NCBI RefSeq assembly: GCF_000519185.1
Contig: NZ_JAFA01000030.1
Span: 99-64,098 of the forward strand
Direction of reading: 5' to 3'
DNA: 64,000 bases
Source: Paraburkholderia nodosa DSM 21604
GTDB lineage: Bacteria; Pseudomonadota; Gammaproteobacteria; Burkholderiales; Burkholderiaceae
The position numbers were made by a program, and so were the translations under genes. The notes under the pieces were generated by a model, which made no database searches, was not told the DNA's origin, and saw nothing but the letters and a program-made list of their open reading frames with translations. Of this stretch, positions 33,883 through 42,531 are shown piece after piece (positions within the stretch are counted from its first letter, which is position 1; the number at the start of each line of letters is the position of its first letter).

Positions 33883-34345
33883 TCGTCGGGTTCTTCGCGC
33901 GCTCGCCAGCGACGTCCAGCCAGACTGCGGTGCGCGCCCGGCAATCGCGGCATGCGCCGCCGCAAAAGGAGCCCGCGCGGGACCAATCACCGCACATTCC
34001 CCGTCCGCATGGCGGTACGGCGGGACAGCGTCACGGACATCTCCAGCGACGCGTGGCAATGTAGAGCGGATACCGGGCGCGCAGACGCTGTGCCGGGCGT
34101 CGTGAAGGCACGACGTACGTCAACGTGCGTCAACAGGTTGAATAGCGAGCCGGCCGACTGGGGACCAGTTCAGTCGGCCGGACGCCCTCTACTACGTAGA
34201 ACGCGAACTTGTGCAGGGCGCCGCGTCCTACGCTCTCCCTCCGTTTTCTGCCTGTCTTCGCTTGCCGACCCGAGTTGGCGCTTCAGCGCCTGACTCCGCT
34301 CGCGTGCAACAGGCTTGCGTCCACTTGTCTCCGTTCTGGCGCGCG
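33883..34345. other. gene-free convergent stretch
   Basis: A region between the convergent lytic transglycosylase and the two-helix membrane protein gene. No coding sequence is supported. It contains a strong 10-base-arm hairpin at 34150-34181, probably a shared terminator. Confidence 0.5.
34150..34181. terminator. strong GC hairpin between convergent genes
   Basis: CCGGCCGACT (34150-34159) and AGTCGGCCGG (34172-34181) are perfect 10-base arms around a 12-base loop. It lies between two convergent genes and would work in both directions. There is no T-run, so function is inferred from position and stability. Confidence 0.6.
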
Positions 34346-34855
34346 TCACGGAAACGCAGGCATGCTCGGGTCCGTTCCCTCGAAGTGCGCCTGCGCGTAG
34401 TGATGCTTGATCATCTGCTCGATCTCCTCCACGCGCTCCGTCGGGACGTCGATTATCAGCAGAATCTCGCCCCGAAGGATCGCTACTTCGAAACGCTTCA
34501 AGCGTGTATTTGGCATTTCGACGCCGATCAGCGCGGCTACGCACGCGCCAAATACCGCGCCTGAAAGCGTGAGGGACACCACTGTGCCGCCGGCGATCTC
34601 GATGTCTTCGGGCGGAAAGACGAGGGCAATCAGCGCGACCAGCAAGCCGGTCGCGCAGCCTGCTGCCGTACCTTGCGCAAGCGACGCAAGCAGATCGCTC
34701 CGTTGCGAGAGCGAGGCATGCGGCAAGCCGTCGATTGACACATCCTCGTTGGCGACGACATGCATATACCGCCACTCGACCCCGTGAATCAGCAACTCGC
34801 TGACTATCGCCCGCGCACACTGTGTGGTGGGCAACAGAAAATAGACGCGTCTCAT
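34346..34855 (-). CDS. small membrane protein, DUF1269-like
   Basis: A 169-residue protein. The N-terminal part (about 1-60) resembles the ACT-like domain of DUF1269/general-stress proteins (MRRVYFLLPTTQCARAIVSE). Two membrane helices follow (AAGCATGLLVALIALVF and TLSGAVFGACVAALIGV), then a cytoplasmic tail with RVEEIEQMIKHHY. GGAG precedes the ATG at 34855. A GGG-N6-CCCAY element lies 99 bases upstream, so it appears to belong to the regulon. Function unknown. Confidence 0.75.
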   Translation of the reverse strand: MRRVYFLLPTTQCARAIVSELLIHGVEWRYMHVVANEDVSIDGLPHASLSQRSDLLASLAQGTAAGCATGLLVALIALVFPPEDIEIAGGTVVSLTLSGAVFGACVAALIGVEMPNTRLKRFEVAILRGEILLIIDVPTERVEEIEQMIKHHYAQAHFEGTDPSMPAFP

Positions 34856-34954
34856 TTCAGCCACTCCAACTTTACGCTGGGCACGCACCGAGACTTCTGG
34901 CGACATTCTTGTCTGCTCCGAAGCTGGTTTTAAGTAGGATTGCTCGCCGAAATG

Positions 34955-34969
34955 CGTGGGTAGAGACCC
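34955..34969 (-). promoter_or_regulatory. GGG-N6-CCCAY element upstream of the DUF1269-like gene
   Basis: The minus strand reads GGGTCTCTACCCACG. It lies between the CcsB-type gene's stop (34991) and the DUF1269-like start (34855), 99 bases before that start and pointing toward it. Spacing is nearly identical to that at gspG. Confidence 0.6.
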
Positions 34970-34990
34970 GCAGATAGCCTTTCATTTTTC

Positions 34991-36214
34991 TCACAGGCTG
35001 CCATAGCTGTGCAGCCCCGAGAGGAACAGGTTCACCCCCAGGAATGCAAAGGTGGTGACCAGCAGACCCGCAAGCGCCCATCGGGCGGCAACATGCCCGC
35101 GCAACCCCTTCATCAGCCGCATATGCAGCCAGGCCGCATAGTTCAGCCAGACGATCAGCGCCCACGTTTCCTTCGGATCCCAGCTCCAGTAACCGCCCCA
35201 CGCCTGGGCGGCCCACAGCGCGCCGAGAATGGTCGCGATGGTGAAAAACCCAAAGCCGACGGCGATCGACTTGTACATGACGTCGTCGAGCACATCGAGC
35301 GCTGGCAGCCGGTCCGCCAGCACGCCCCGCTCTTTCAGCAGGTACGCGACGCCCACCATCGCCGAGAGCGCAAAACTGCCGTAGCCGATGAAGTTGGCCG
35401 GCACGTGGATCTTCATCCACCAGCTTTGCAGCGCCGGCACGAGCGGCTCGATCTGCTGCGCGTCGCGCGTGATCGAGTACCACGTCAGGAACCCGACCGC
35501 CGCGCTGATCACGAGCAGCACGAAGGCGCCGAGCGAGCGCGTGTTGTAGTGCTGCTCGTAATACAGGTAAAAGAGTGCCGTGATCAGACTGAACAACACA
35601 AACACTTCATACAGATTCGAAATCGGTATATGGCCGACGTCCGCACCGATCAGGTACGACTCATACCACCGCACCATCATGCCGACGAAACCCATCAGCA
35701 CCGCCGCCCACGTGAGCTTCGTACCGATCGCTCCGCCCGACGGCGAACGCGAGAGCAGACCGATCCAGTAGAACAGCGTCGCCAGTACGAAAAGCGCGCT
35801 CATGCACAGAATGGCCGATTGGCTGGACAGGAAATACTTCAGGAAAAACGTGTTGTCGGCGCGGGCCAAATCGCCCTGATACAGCTGGATTGCAAATAGC
35901 GACAGCGCCGCGATCCCGGCGATCAGCAGCCGCGCGGGCTTCCAGCGCCAGCCCAGCACGACGAACGCTGGCGCCGAGCATACGAGCACCAGCTTGTCGT
36001 AGTCGTTCATGTACGCGTGGTAGCGCGACAGCGCGAAGCCGGCGCCCGCAACCATCACGAGCGCGAACAGCCAGTCAAAGGCGTCGAGCCGCCTCAGGAA
36101 GGGGCGTTCGTCGTACAGCACGCTTATTTGATCCGCGCTCCACGTGGGCCGAGGCCGATGCATTGCCGCTGGAGCAGGCACCGTTGCATCAGGAGAAGAT
36201 GAACCTGGTTTCAT
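34991..36214 (-). CDS. ccsB: cytochrome c biogenesis protein CcsB/ResC-type
   Basis: A 407-residue polytopic protein of the CcmC/CcsA/CcsB heme-handling family. At least eight hydrophobic helices are visible; the heme-handling WWD signature reads WGGYWSWDPKETWALI, with conserved flanking histidines. It is about the usual size. The start MKPGSSS at 36214 is chosen because upstream residues are non-homologous. It would attach or deliver heme to apocytochromes c in the periplasm. It follows three c-type cytochrome genes on the same strand, so it is probably their dedicated maturation factor. No partner ResB is visible in the window. Confidence 0.92.
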   Translation of the reverse strand: MKPGSSSPDATVPAPAAMHRPRPTWSADQISVLYDERPFLRRLDAFDWLFALVMVAGAGFALSRYHAYMNDYDKLVLVCSAPAFVVLGWRWKPARLLIAGIAALSLFAIQLYQGDLARADNTFFLKYFLSSQSAILCMSALFVLATLFYWIGLLSRSPSGGAIGTKLTWAAVLMGFVGMMVRWYESYLIGADVGHIPISNLYEVFVLFSLITALFYLYYEQHYNTRSLGAFVLLVISAAVGFLTWYSITRDAQQIEPLVPALQSWWMKIHVPANFIGYGSFALSAMVGVAYLLKERGVLADRLPALDVLDDVMYKSIAVGFGFFTIATILGALWAAQAWGGYWSWDPKETWALIVWLNYAAWLHMRLMKGLRGHVAARWALAGLLVTTFAFLGVNLFLSGLHSYGSL

Positions 36215-36313
36215 GGCATTCACCGTTCGAGGATGACCTGGATGGATTGGCGTAGCGCGTACCGCCGGGCATAAAAAGGGGTGCCCGCCCGGGGGGTACG
36301 GAGCACCTGGAAA

Positions 36314-36338
36314 GGTGCCCGTTGAGGGACGGGGCACC
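36314..36338 (-). terminator. hairpin after the diheme cytochrome gene
   Basis: GGTGCCC (36314-36320) and GGGCACC (36332-36338) pair around an 11-base loop, about 43 bases after the cytochrome stop in its direction. TTTCC follows on the transcript. A second GC-rich imperfect hairpin lies next to it toward the CcsB-type start (36265-36300). Confidence 0.55.
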
Positions 36339-36380
36339 AAAGCTGTAAACGGCAGCCGCACCAGTTTCAATGCCGCTTGC

Positions 36381-37052
36381 TCATTGATCGGCTGGCGGGC
36401 TGGCAGACACCTCCTCTTCTGGCGGAAACACCTCGACGAACGCCGCCACTGCGCGCATGTCCCGCTCCGACATGTTGGCGCACACTGCCTTCATGGCTGC
36501 GCCGCGAGGCCGGGCGTCGGTTTGCTGGAAGACCTCGAGCTGCTTCATGACGTAGTCCGCGTGCTGACCCGCGAGCCGGGGAAACTGATTCATCCCCTCG
36601 CCATGCTTCCCATGGCACGCAATGCACGCCGCGACGCCCTTGTCAGGCAGGCCGGAATGATAGATCGCCTTGCCTTCGTTGATGAGCGCGAGATCGCTCG
36701 CAACGCCCAGGACCGCGGATTGACTCGAAAAATACGTCGCAAGCTCGTCGATCTGCGTGTCGGTCAAATGGGTGAATCCCCACATGAAACGCTGCGCGTT
36801 CGGGTCGGCTCGCGTATGGCTCTTGAAGTCCGACAGTTGATCGACCAGGTATTCCATTCGCTGCCCGGCAAGCTTCGGAAAGGTGGGAGATATGGAAACG
36901 CCGTTCGCACCGTGACAGTTCGAACACACCTGCAAGGCGATGGTCTTTCCCGGAACCAGCGGGTTGTCGACCTGCCGTGAATGCTCCAGGTCCTGGCAGG
37001 CCGACCCGGCCAGCAGCATCCCGATGGAGACGATATGCGCCACTTTGTTCAT
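36381..37052 (-). CDS. diheme cytochrome c (c4-like)
   Basis: A 223-residue exported cytochrome with two class I heme domains: Cys43-SN-Cys46-His47 and Cys143-IA-Cys146-His147, with Met90 and Met187 as candidate axial ligands. The leader ends LLAGSAC, so it may be a lipoprotein at Cys19. The start is MNKVAHIV at 37052. It is shaped like cytochrome c4, an electron shuttle between periplasm and oxidase. It lies between the Cyc2-like gene and the CcsB-type gene. I infer it accepts electrons from the outer-membrane cytochrome. Confidence 0.9.
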   Translation of the reverse strand: MNKVAHIVSIGMLLAGSACQDLEHSRQVDNPLVPGKTIALQVCSNCHGANGVSISPTFPKLAGQRMEYLVDQLSDFKSHTRADPNAQRFMWGFTHLTDTQIDELATYFSSQSAVLGVASDLALINEGKAIYHSGLPDKGVAACIACHGKHGEGMNQFPRLAGQHADYVMKQLEVFQQTDARPRGAAMKAVCANMSERDMRAVAAFVEVFPPEEEVSASPPADQ

Positions 37053-37198
37053 GTTGCCAACCTCCTTACTGCAGCTTCTGCGGTCCTCTGTCGTTGCTTG
37101 CGTTCCGCGCAAAGACGCGTTCGCTTCGACACGACGTGCCCCCACCCGCTTGCGCACCGTTCTCGCGGCACGGCGCACGGAAAACAGCGGACGGGACA

Positions 37199-38587
37199 TC
37201 ACCATGAAGCGGCCCACAGATAGATGAAGAGCGTGTCGTTGTCTCTCGCGTTACGCCCGGCGCCGTCGTAATTGGACGAGGCGCCGAGAAACTTGGTGTA
37301 GTGCGTATACTGGATGCCTATTCTCACACGTTGATTCGGTATCCAGAATATCTCCGGCATCCAGCCCTGCGTGTTCGGATGAAAGTTCGCGCTGGCCGCG
37401 TAGGCAGCGCTGTCGGGACTGCCTGTCGTATTGAAGAACGAAAAGCTGATACCGTACTTGGCCTGGTAGACGTACGATGCCTTGAGCCTCAGCGAATCGA
37501 GATTCCCTGATGTGTTGTCGCTGAACACGAAATTGTTCGGATCATGGACGTTCTCACGCACATAGCGAGCTTGCGCGGTGATCGTGTGCGGCTCGAGCAG
37601 GTACTCGTACTGAGCGTCCATGCCGTAATCGCGGTAGCGCGTCACGCCCTGCGTAAAGATCGGGAACTGGTTGGCGTCGTTCGGATAGATGTTCACGTTC
37701 AAAAGGAACGCGCCGACCATTGCGCTATGGGGCCCCCAGTCTCGCGTCAACGCGATGCGCGCGTACGGGTTGTAGCCGCGCAGATAGGTTTGAGGGTGAG
37801 CCGGGTCACCTGCCTTGTTGCCGTGACTCATGAACGACCAGATGCCGTCGGCCGTGCTGTACGCGGTCAGTTCGGCGTAGACCGTCTTGTTCCAGTACAG
37901 GTAGCCGCCGACGCCTGCCACCTGGGTCGCAAGACTTCCTTCGATGACCGGCAGTTTCGGGATTTTGGCAACGGGGCTGATCGTCGATGAAATATACGGA
38001 TAGCCCCACGCCGGCGCGGAGTTCCAGACGTCCTGCACGGTCGGATTGTTGTGCACCGTCACGCCGAGGATGAGATCGCTCGCTTCCCCCATGATCCGGT
38101 CCACGAAACGGAAGTCGGTATTGTCGGACCCCCAGTGGCCTTCCCATTTGTTCGTCACGCCATTCTGATGGTCATAGTTCGTATAGGTGAACTGTGTAAA
38201 GACGCCGATCTTGTCGGTGATCTTTCCGGCGAGGAAGATGCTCGCAAAGTCGAATATCGGCAGACCGTTCTTCGTGTTGATGGGATTGCCGCTCGCGTCG
38301 TTGTTGACCCTCGTCTGGCTCAGATCGCCGATTGCCATTGCGGCGATCGGGATCGTGCGCTCGCCAAGCGTGTAGCCAGTGAGCTTGAACATTCGCCCAT
38401 AAGGCGTGAGTTCGGGAAATTGCCCCCCGGCGTGGCAAGCCACACAACTTTGTCCGGTTTGGCGCGCGAAGATCGGCAGCGCGTATGCGGGGGTTGCCTG
38501 CAGCAATGCCAGTATTGCGAAGGCGAGTATCCAGCCACCGCGGAGCAAGTTGCGAAATGCTGCATGGCTGACAGGTGCTCTTGTCAT
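37199..38587 (-). CDS. Cyc2-like monoheme cytochrome-porin fusion
   Basis: A 462-residue outer-membrane protein. The signal peptide (1-36) ends TPAYA. The mature N-terminus LPIFARQTGQSCVACH binds one heme at Cys48-VA-Cys51-His52 and is followed by FPELTPYGRMFKLTGYT. This FARQTG-CxxCH-FPxL-FGRxFKxxGYT pattern is that of Cyc2, the fused cytochrome-porin implicated in iron(II) oxidation. The remaining about 380 residues alternate short amphipathic strands and loops, ending in FIYLWAASW, as in an about 16-strand barrel. AGGAG lies 8 bases before the ATG. It should move electrons across the outer membrane; the donor is unknown. Confidence 0.85.
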   Translation of the reverse strand: MTRAPVSHAAFRNLLRGGWILAFAILALLQATPAYALPIFARQTGQSCVACHAGGQFPELTPYGRMFKLTGYTLGERTIPIAAMAIGDLSQTRVNNDASGNPINTKNGLPIFDFASIFLAGKITDKIGVFTQFTYTNYDHQNGVTNKWEGHWGSDNTDFRFVDRIMGEASDLILGVTVHNNPTVQDVWNSAPAWGYPYISSTISPVAKIPKLPVIEGSLATQVAGVGGYLYWNKTVYAELTAYSTADGIWSFMSHGNKAGDPAHPQTYLRGYNPYARIALTRDWGPHSAMVGAFLLNVNIYPNDANQFPIFTQGVTRYRDYGMDAQYEYLLEPHTITAQARYVRENVHDPNNFVFSDNTSGNLDSLRLKASYVYQAKYGISFSFFNTTGSPDSAAYAASANFHPNTQGWMPEIFWIPNQRVRIGIQYTHYTKFLGASSNYDGAGRNARDNDTLFIYLWAASW

Positions 38588-38966
38588 GGCTGCTTCTCCT
38601 GCGCCGCGTCGCGAAACGTATTGCACCGGCGGTGAAAGCTGAAGTCTGTATTGCGGTGTTTCGCTGCGGTAGTGAAGCGCATGCCTCTGGCTGGTGCAAC
38701 GGATCACGATGAACCTCTTGTACTGCACGCGATGACTTCATTGTGCAAACGCGCAACCAGAATCGGGATGGGTCAAGGTCCTCCTCTTGCGGTAGGCGTT
38801 GAACTAGATGTCGCAGTGTGTCAATGCCCGTTCGCCGTTTTCGGACAGCATCGAGCGCCACGGCTTCTTCGGAACGAAGCCATACGTGCCATATCAATTC
38901 GTTGTGCGGATTAAAGCGTGCGTGAGTGCGCAGGTGCGTGACACGCGCCTGCAACACCCAATTGAC
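38588..38966. promoter_or_regulatory. intergenic stretch upstream of Cyc2-like gene
   Basis: No gene is supported here. The stretch probably holds a promoter for the Cyc2-like gene, since 380 bases separate it from the preceding gene. A degenerate copy of the regional element, GGACCTTGACCCATC on the minus strand, lies at 38767-38781, 179 bases before the start and pointing to it. Confidence 0.45.
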
Positions 38967-38967
38967 C

Positions 38968-40680
38968 TCACGGCACGATCCAGCCTCCATCGGCCACGAG
39001 CTTGATGTGATCCGGCCCGGCAAAGCGGACGATATAGCCGCCCTTGGACGCGAATGTCTGCCCCGGCGCCAGCGTCAGGCGAGGATAGTAACCCGTCAGG
39101 ATGCGGCGTTCGAGCATGTCCTGAATTCGCTCCACCAGGTAGTCCCTCACGAATGCATCGACCATATGGCTCAGTGTCTCAGCGAGCAGACCGCATGCAA
39201 GATAGGTGTCTGCCTGCACTTGTGGAGCAATCATTGGAATCTGTCTGATCGAGAACCAGCCGAACGCGTAGTCGACGCGCACGCGCCGCCCTTCCGGCAA
39301 ATCGAACGGGTATGCGAGGCGAGTGACGCCGCGCCAGCTCGCCGGCAGGGGTGTGCTATCGAGCCCGCCCATGAGGCCCGACATGAACACGGTGTCCGTC
39401 GCCGGGGGTATCCGCGCGAGCGCCGCGACGTCGGGCGGACGCAACCACAGCACGAGCACGTCCGAACGCGGTATCCCATGCATGGCATGCGCGACGCTCT
39501 CGCCGGGGGCGAGTGCGTGCTTCGATACCGCCATGCCGTGAGCCTCCAGTGCAACGGCGAGCGCTTGCGCGCCGCGCTCGCCGTTGTCGCCCGCGCGATA
39601 GACCTGCCAGACGTGCTTCAGTGTTTTCGCCTCCTTCGTCCCCTGCGCCTGCCGCGCGCCAGCTTCATCGACAATGCGCGCCGCGATCAGGTCCGACTCG
39701 AGCAGCACGCCTTTCGAGAAGTACACGGAGTAGAAATCGTGATCGTTTTCGACCGGCACCTCCACGTTGGGAAAGAGGCACGGCACGGCCTCCTGCTCGC
39801 AAAATTCGTGAATCGGCGCCCAGTTTTTTCCTCCGAGCCCCGACACGACCGCGAACACCGGCTGGCGGGCCAGAAACTGCGTAAGCTGCTCACGCCAGGT
39901 GTCCGGCGGACCTTTGAGCTCCCATACATGCAGTTCCCAGCGGCGATTCACCATGAACATCATCTTGCGCGACGAGCGCAACGGCGGCACCGCACCGAGC
40001 GGAAAGACGTTCTTGTCGGCGAAGTAGTGCGTGAGCACATCGAGCATGCCCGCGCGTTTCACCGGGTCGGCGTCGGGCGTGATGATCGTCGCGAAGTGCA
40101 GCACGGTATCCGTTACGCCCATCGGCCTGCGCCGGTCGAGGTGTTTCAGATAGCCGGTCAGCGCCTGCATATCGGCGTCGTTCAGCGCGTACTGCGGCAT
40201 CAGGCTGCTGAGCGGCTTGCCTTCCGAGTCGAGCCCTTCGCGAATGGCGCGCGCGACCGTCGCATCCGTGTACGGTTCGCGTTCGGCGCGCATCCCGGGC
40301 ACATACGGCAAATCGACATCTTCCGGGTTTTGCGCGCGCGGCTCGACAAGGTAGCGCCACGTGATCGGCGGGATGCTGCTGTTGCCTTCCCTGGAGCCCA
40401 GGCCACTGCGGCGATGGCAGTTCACACAGGCCGCGGCTGCGCCTTGCAGGCGCACGCCCCCGTCGTGCATCGCCTCGAGCGGTTCGCCCGAACTCAGGAT
40501 GCCCTGCTGATACAGAGACTCCCCAGCGCTCCCGGTCGCGACCGGCTGCGCGGCCGGTGCGCAACGCGCCTCGCCCACAGCCATGATCAGCGCGGCGAGC
40601 AATGCGCATGGAGCAAGCCATCGCGCCGCCAGCGAAGGTGCCCGTGCGCGGCCTCCTGGCCCGCTTCCCGCGCGGTTCAT
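38968..40680 (-). CDS. cytochrome c fused to a type 1 periplasmic-binding-protein domain
   Basis: A 570-residue exported protein. The signal peptide (about 1-41) is followed by a cytochrome c domain with heme site Cys85-VN-Cys88-His89 (AAAACVNCHRRSG). The C-terminal about 370 residues look like a type 1 periplasmic-binding fold (LHFATIITPDADPVKRAGML, VFAVVSGLGGKNWAPIHEFC), of the kind used by ABC transport receptors. It starts 2 bases after the LolA-like gene's stop. Possibly it senses or binds a ligand and relays electrons; the function is inferred from domains only. Confidence 0.8.
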   Translation of the reverse strand: MNRAGSGPGGRARAPSLAARWLAPCALLAALIMAVGEARCAPAAQPVATGSAGESLYQQGILSSGEPLEAMHDGGVRLQGAAAACVNCHRRSGLGSREGNSSIPPITWRYLVEPRAQNPEDVDLPYVPGMRAEREPYTDATVARAIREGLDSEGKPLSSLMPQYALNDADMQALTGYLKHLDRRRPMGVTDTVLHFATIITPDADPVKRAGMLDVLTHYFADKNVFPLGAVPPLRSSRKMMFMVNRRWELHVWELKGPPDTWREQLTQFLARQPVFAVVSGLGGKNWAPIHEFCEQEAVPCLFPNVEVPVENDHDFYSVYFSKGVLLESDLIAARIVDEAGARQAQGTKEAKTLKHVWQVYRAGDNGERGAQALAVALEAHGMAVSKHALAPGESVAHAMHGIPRSDVLVLWLRPPDVAALARIPPATDTVFMSGLMGGLDSTPLPASWRGVTRLAYPFDLPEGRRVRVDYAFGWFSIRQIPMIAPQVQADTYLACGLLAETLSHMVDAFVRDYLVERIQDMLERRILTGYYPRLTLAPGQTFASKGGYIVRFAGPDHIKLVADGGWIVP

Positions 40681-40682
40681 GG

Positions 40683-41519
40683 TCAGGGCGACGGATGGCC
40701 GGCGCCAGGCAGCGCCGGCGAGGCATCGACGTCGATCGAAACCGATTTTCGGTGTATCTGCGGCGGCGCAGGTCTCGTGAAGATTCCATCGTCCAGCGCC
40801 GGATTCAGCGACACCTTGTCGATCGTCAGCTTGTCCTTTTTGTCGGACGCCACGGCGCCGCTCACGATCTCGAGCGGTATTTGCAACCCCTCGACGCTCC
40901 TGAAGTCGCTGTAATCCACCAGCACAACGACCGTTTGCCCGAGCGGGGTGCGCACCTGGTGGTCGACCTGCACGTCAAGAAATGTTTGAGCGTCGATCCA
41001 CACATGGCGGGTCACGCCGGATGGCAGCTTTGCGGCGAGACGATACGCATCGCGCCCGCCCACCTGATCCTTACCCTCGAGCGCGACGCTGACACCCTTC
41101 GCTGCATGGTCGATCAAGAGCCCGTCGATCACCTGCTCGTCGCGCGCGGACGTCGCCTCGTCCATCGAGTACGGCCGCGGCGTAGCGCTGCCCATGCCGT
41201 TCGGGCCCAGTTTCCAGCCTTGTTTGCCATCGAATACACGCACGGACTTCTGGTTGAACACGGTGACCTCGAAGCGTGTCTTGTTCGGGCGCTTCATGGC
41301 GAGGACAAACGGCAGATCCGGCGCAGGGGCATTGGCGCTATCCACGTGGCCGGACCAGATCATGGTCTGGACTTTGCGCCAGGCGTCGAGGCCACCTCTC
41401 GCGTTGACGTTCTTCTCGACGATCTGATCCACGCTCAGATCCTGCGCGGGTAGCTGCTCGCCCGCGAAGACGACCGCCGCAACGCTGCCGGCGAGCACCC
41501 ATACTGCGACTGGTTTCAT
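40683..41519 (-). CDS. LolA-like exported lipid/lipoprotein-binding protein (paralogue 1)
   Basis: A 278-residue exported protein with the LolA-like/YP_-type open barrel: opening SVDQIVEKNVNARGGLDAWR, strand MIWSGHVDS, KRPNKTRFEVTVFNQKSVRV, FDGKQGWKL, YRLAAKLPSG and HVWIDAQTFLDVQVDH. The start MKPVAVWV at 41519 has GAGG 9 bases upstream. A TTG at 41546 is in frame. Its neighbour at 41550 has the same layout, so the two are tandem paralogues. LolA-like proteins carry lipids or lipoproteins across the periplasm; helping the secreted or outer-membrane parts of this region is inferred. Confidence 0.85.
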   Translation of the reverse strand: MKPVAVWVLAGSVAAVVFAGEQLPAQDLSVDQIVEKNVNARGGLDAWRKVQTMIWSGHVDSANAPAPDLPFVLAMKRPNKTRFEVTVFNQKSVRVFDGKQGWKLGPNGMGSATPRPYSMDEATSARDEQVIDGLLIDHAAKGVSVALEGKDQVGGRDAYRLAAKLPSGVTRHVWIDAQTFLDVQVDHQVRTPLGQTVVVLVDYSDFRSVEGLQIPLEIVSGAVASDKKDKLTIDKVSLNPALDDGIFTRPAPPQIHRKSVSIDVDASPALPGAGHPSP

Positions 41520-41549
41520 GGCCGTCAACCTCATGGGAGCACCCAATGG

Positions 41550-42488
41550 CTAGTGGCTTGCGCTCGGGCGTGGGCTCGGGTGCGCAACTGCATTGGCACT
41601 TGCGCCTGGGCTCGCACTCGCAGTCGGACGCGGGCTCAGGCTCGGGCCCGGGTTCGCGCCGACGACCGGCGCGGGGTGCGTCACTTTCGCCACCGTGAGC
41701 TGCGGCTTCGCAAACAGCGTGTCGTCTGCCTGCGGATTCAGCGCAACCTTATCGATGATCAGCTTGTGCGTGCCTCTTGCGCCGACGACAACCGTCTCGA
41801 GCGTATGTGGCATGACGAGGCCGCCCTCCTTGCGGTAGTCGCGATAGAAGATGGCGACGTTGTGCATCTTGCCGTCGAGCTTGCGCGGATCGCCGTCGAT
41901 CTTCAGTTCGAGAAAGCTGGCCGCATCGATCCATACACGGCGCGATGTGTTGTCCTTCATCGTCAGCTTCAGCACATAGGCGCGGTGGCCTTCGACCATT
42001 TCCATGCCGAGCACGTCGATTCTCGTGCTCTTCGCCGCATAGTCCATGAGCGGACCGTCCAGTTCGGCCCACGATGCGGCTGCTTTGGCCTCCGCGGGCG
42101 TATAGGGCTCCACTTCATTGCGGCCGAGGAACGGCCTGACCTTCCAGCCCTGCGCGCCGTCGTAGACCTGGAATGCCGTTTGGTCGTTGAAACGGACCTC
42201 GATGCGGCTCTTGCGCGGGCGCTTGAGCGTCATCGTGAAGGGCAGCCTGGTGTTCTTCGTGCCGCCCGCCTCGAGCTGCCCCGACATCGTCATCGCGGTG
42301 ACCGCGTGCCATGCCTGCAGGCCGCCGCGCGCCGCGACGTTCCGGTCGACGATCTGCGCGGCGCTCATGTGCGCCGCGCCCGCGGTCTGGGCGCTTGCCG
42401 TAGAAGATCCCGCGAGCGCCATCGGCGCGCTCGCCACGAGCGTCGCCACCGAGGCGGTCTGAATCGCCAGCGAAAGAAAGCGGTTCAT
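41550..42488 (-). CDS. LolA-like exported lipid/lipoprotein-binding protein (paralogue 2)
   Basis: A 312-residue exported protein, paralogous to the one that follows: AAQIVDRNVAARGGLQAW, MTMSGQLEAG, LKRPRKSRIEVRFNDQTAFQ, YDGAQGWKV, YVLKLTMKDNT and RVWIDAASFLELKIDG. A signal peptide lies at about 1-33. The last 40 residues form a Pro/Ser/Ala-rich tail, probably a flexible spacer. It is in the same operon as the giant protein gene. The presence of two copies suggests distinct cargoes or a dimer. Confidence 0.85.
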   Translation of the reverse strand: MNRFLSLAIQTASVATLVASAPMALAGSSTASAQTAGAAHMSAAQIVDRNVAARGGLQAWHAVTAMTMSGQLEAGGTKNTRLPFTMTLKRPRKSRIEVRFNDQTAFQVYDGAQGWKVRPFLGRNEVEPYTPAEAKAAASWAELDGPLMDYAAKSTRIDVLGMEMVEGHRAYVLKLTMKDNTSRRVWIDAASFLELKIDGDPRKLDGKMHNVAIFYRDYRKEGGLVMPHTLETVVVGARGTHKLIIDKVALNPQADDTLFAKPQLTVAKVTHPAPVVGANPGPSLSPRPTASASPGASANAVAHPSPRPSASH

Positions 42489-42531
42489 GAGTCATCTCCT
42501 CTTCATCTGCGCACGAAACGCGCTTGCGCAA

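Noticed and set aside
34170..34820. Minus-strand 216-codon frame
   Set aside because: Out of frame with the DUF1269-like gene, which has proper membrane helices and a ribosome site; this frame is Arg/Ala-rich shadow.
38926..40914. 662-codon open frame on the plus strand
   Set aside because: Antisense to the cytochrome/receptor fusion; no signal, domain or plausible start.
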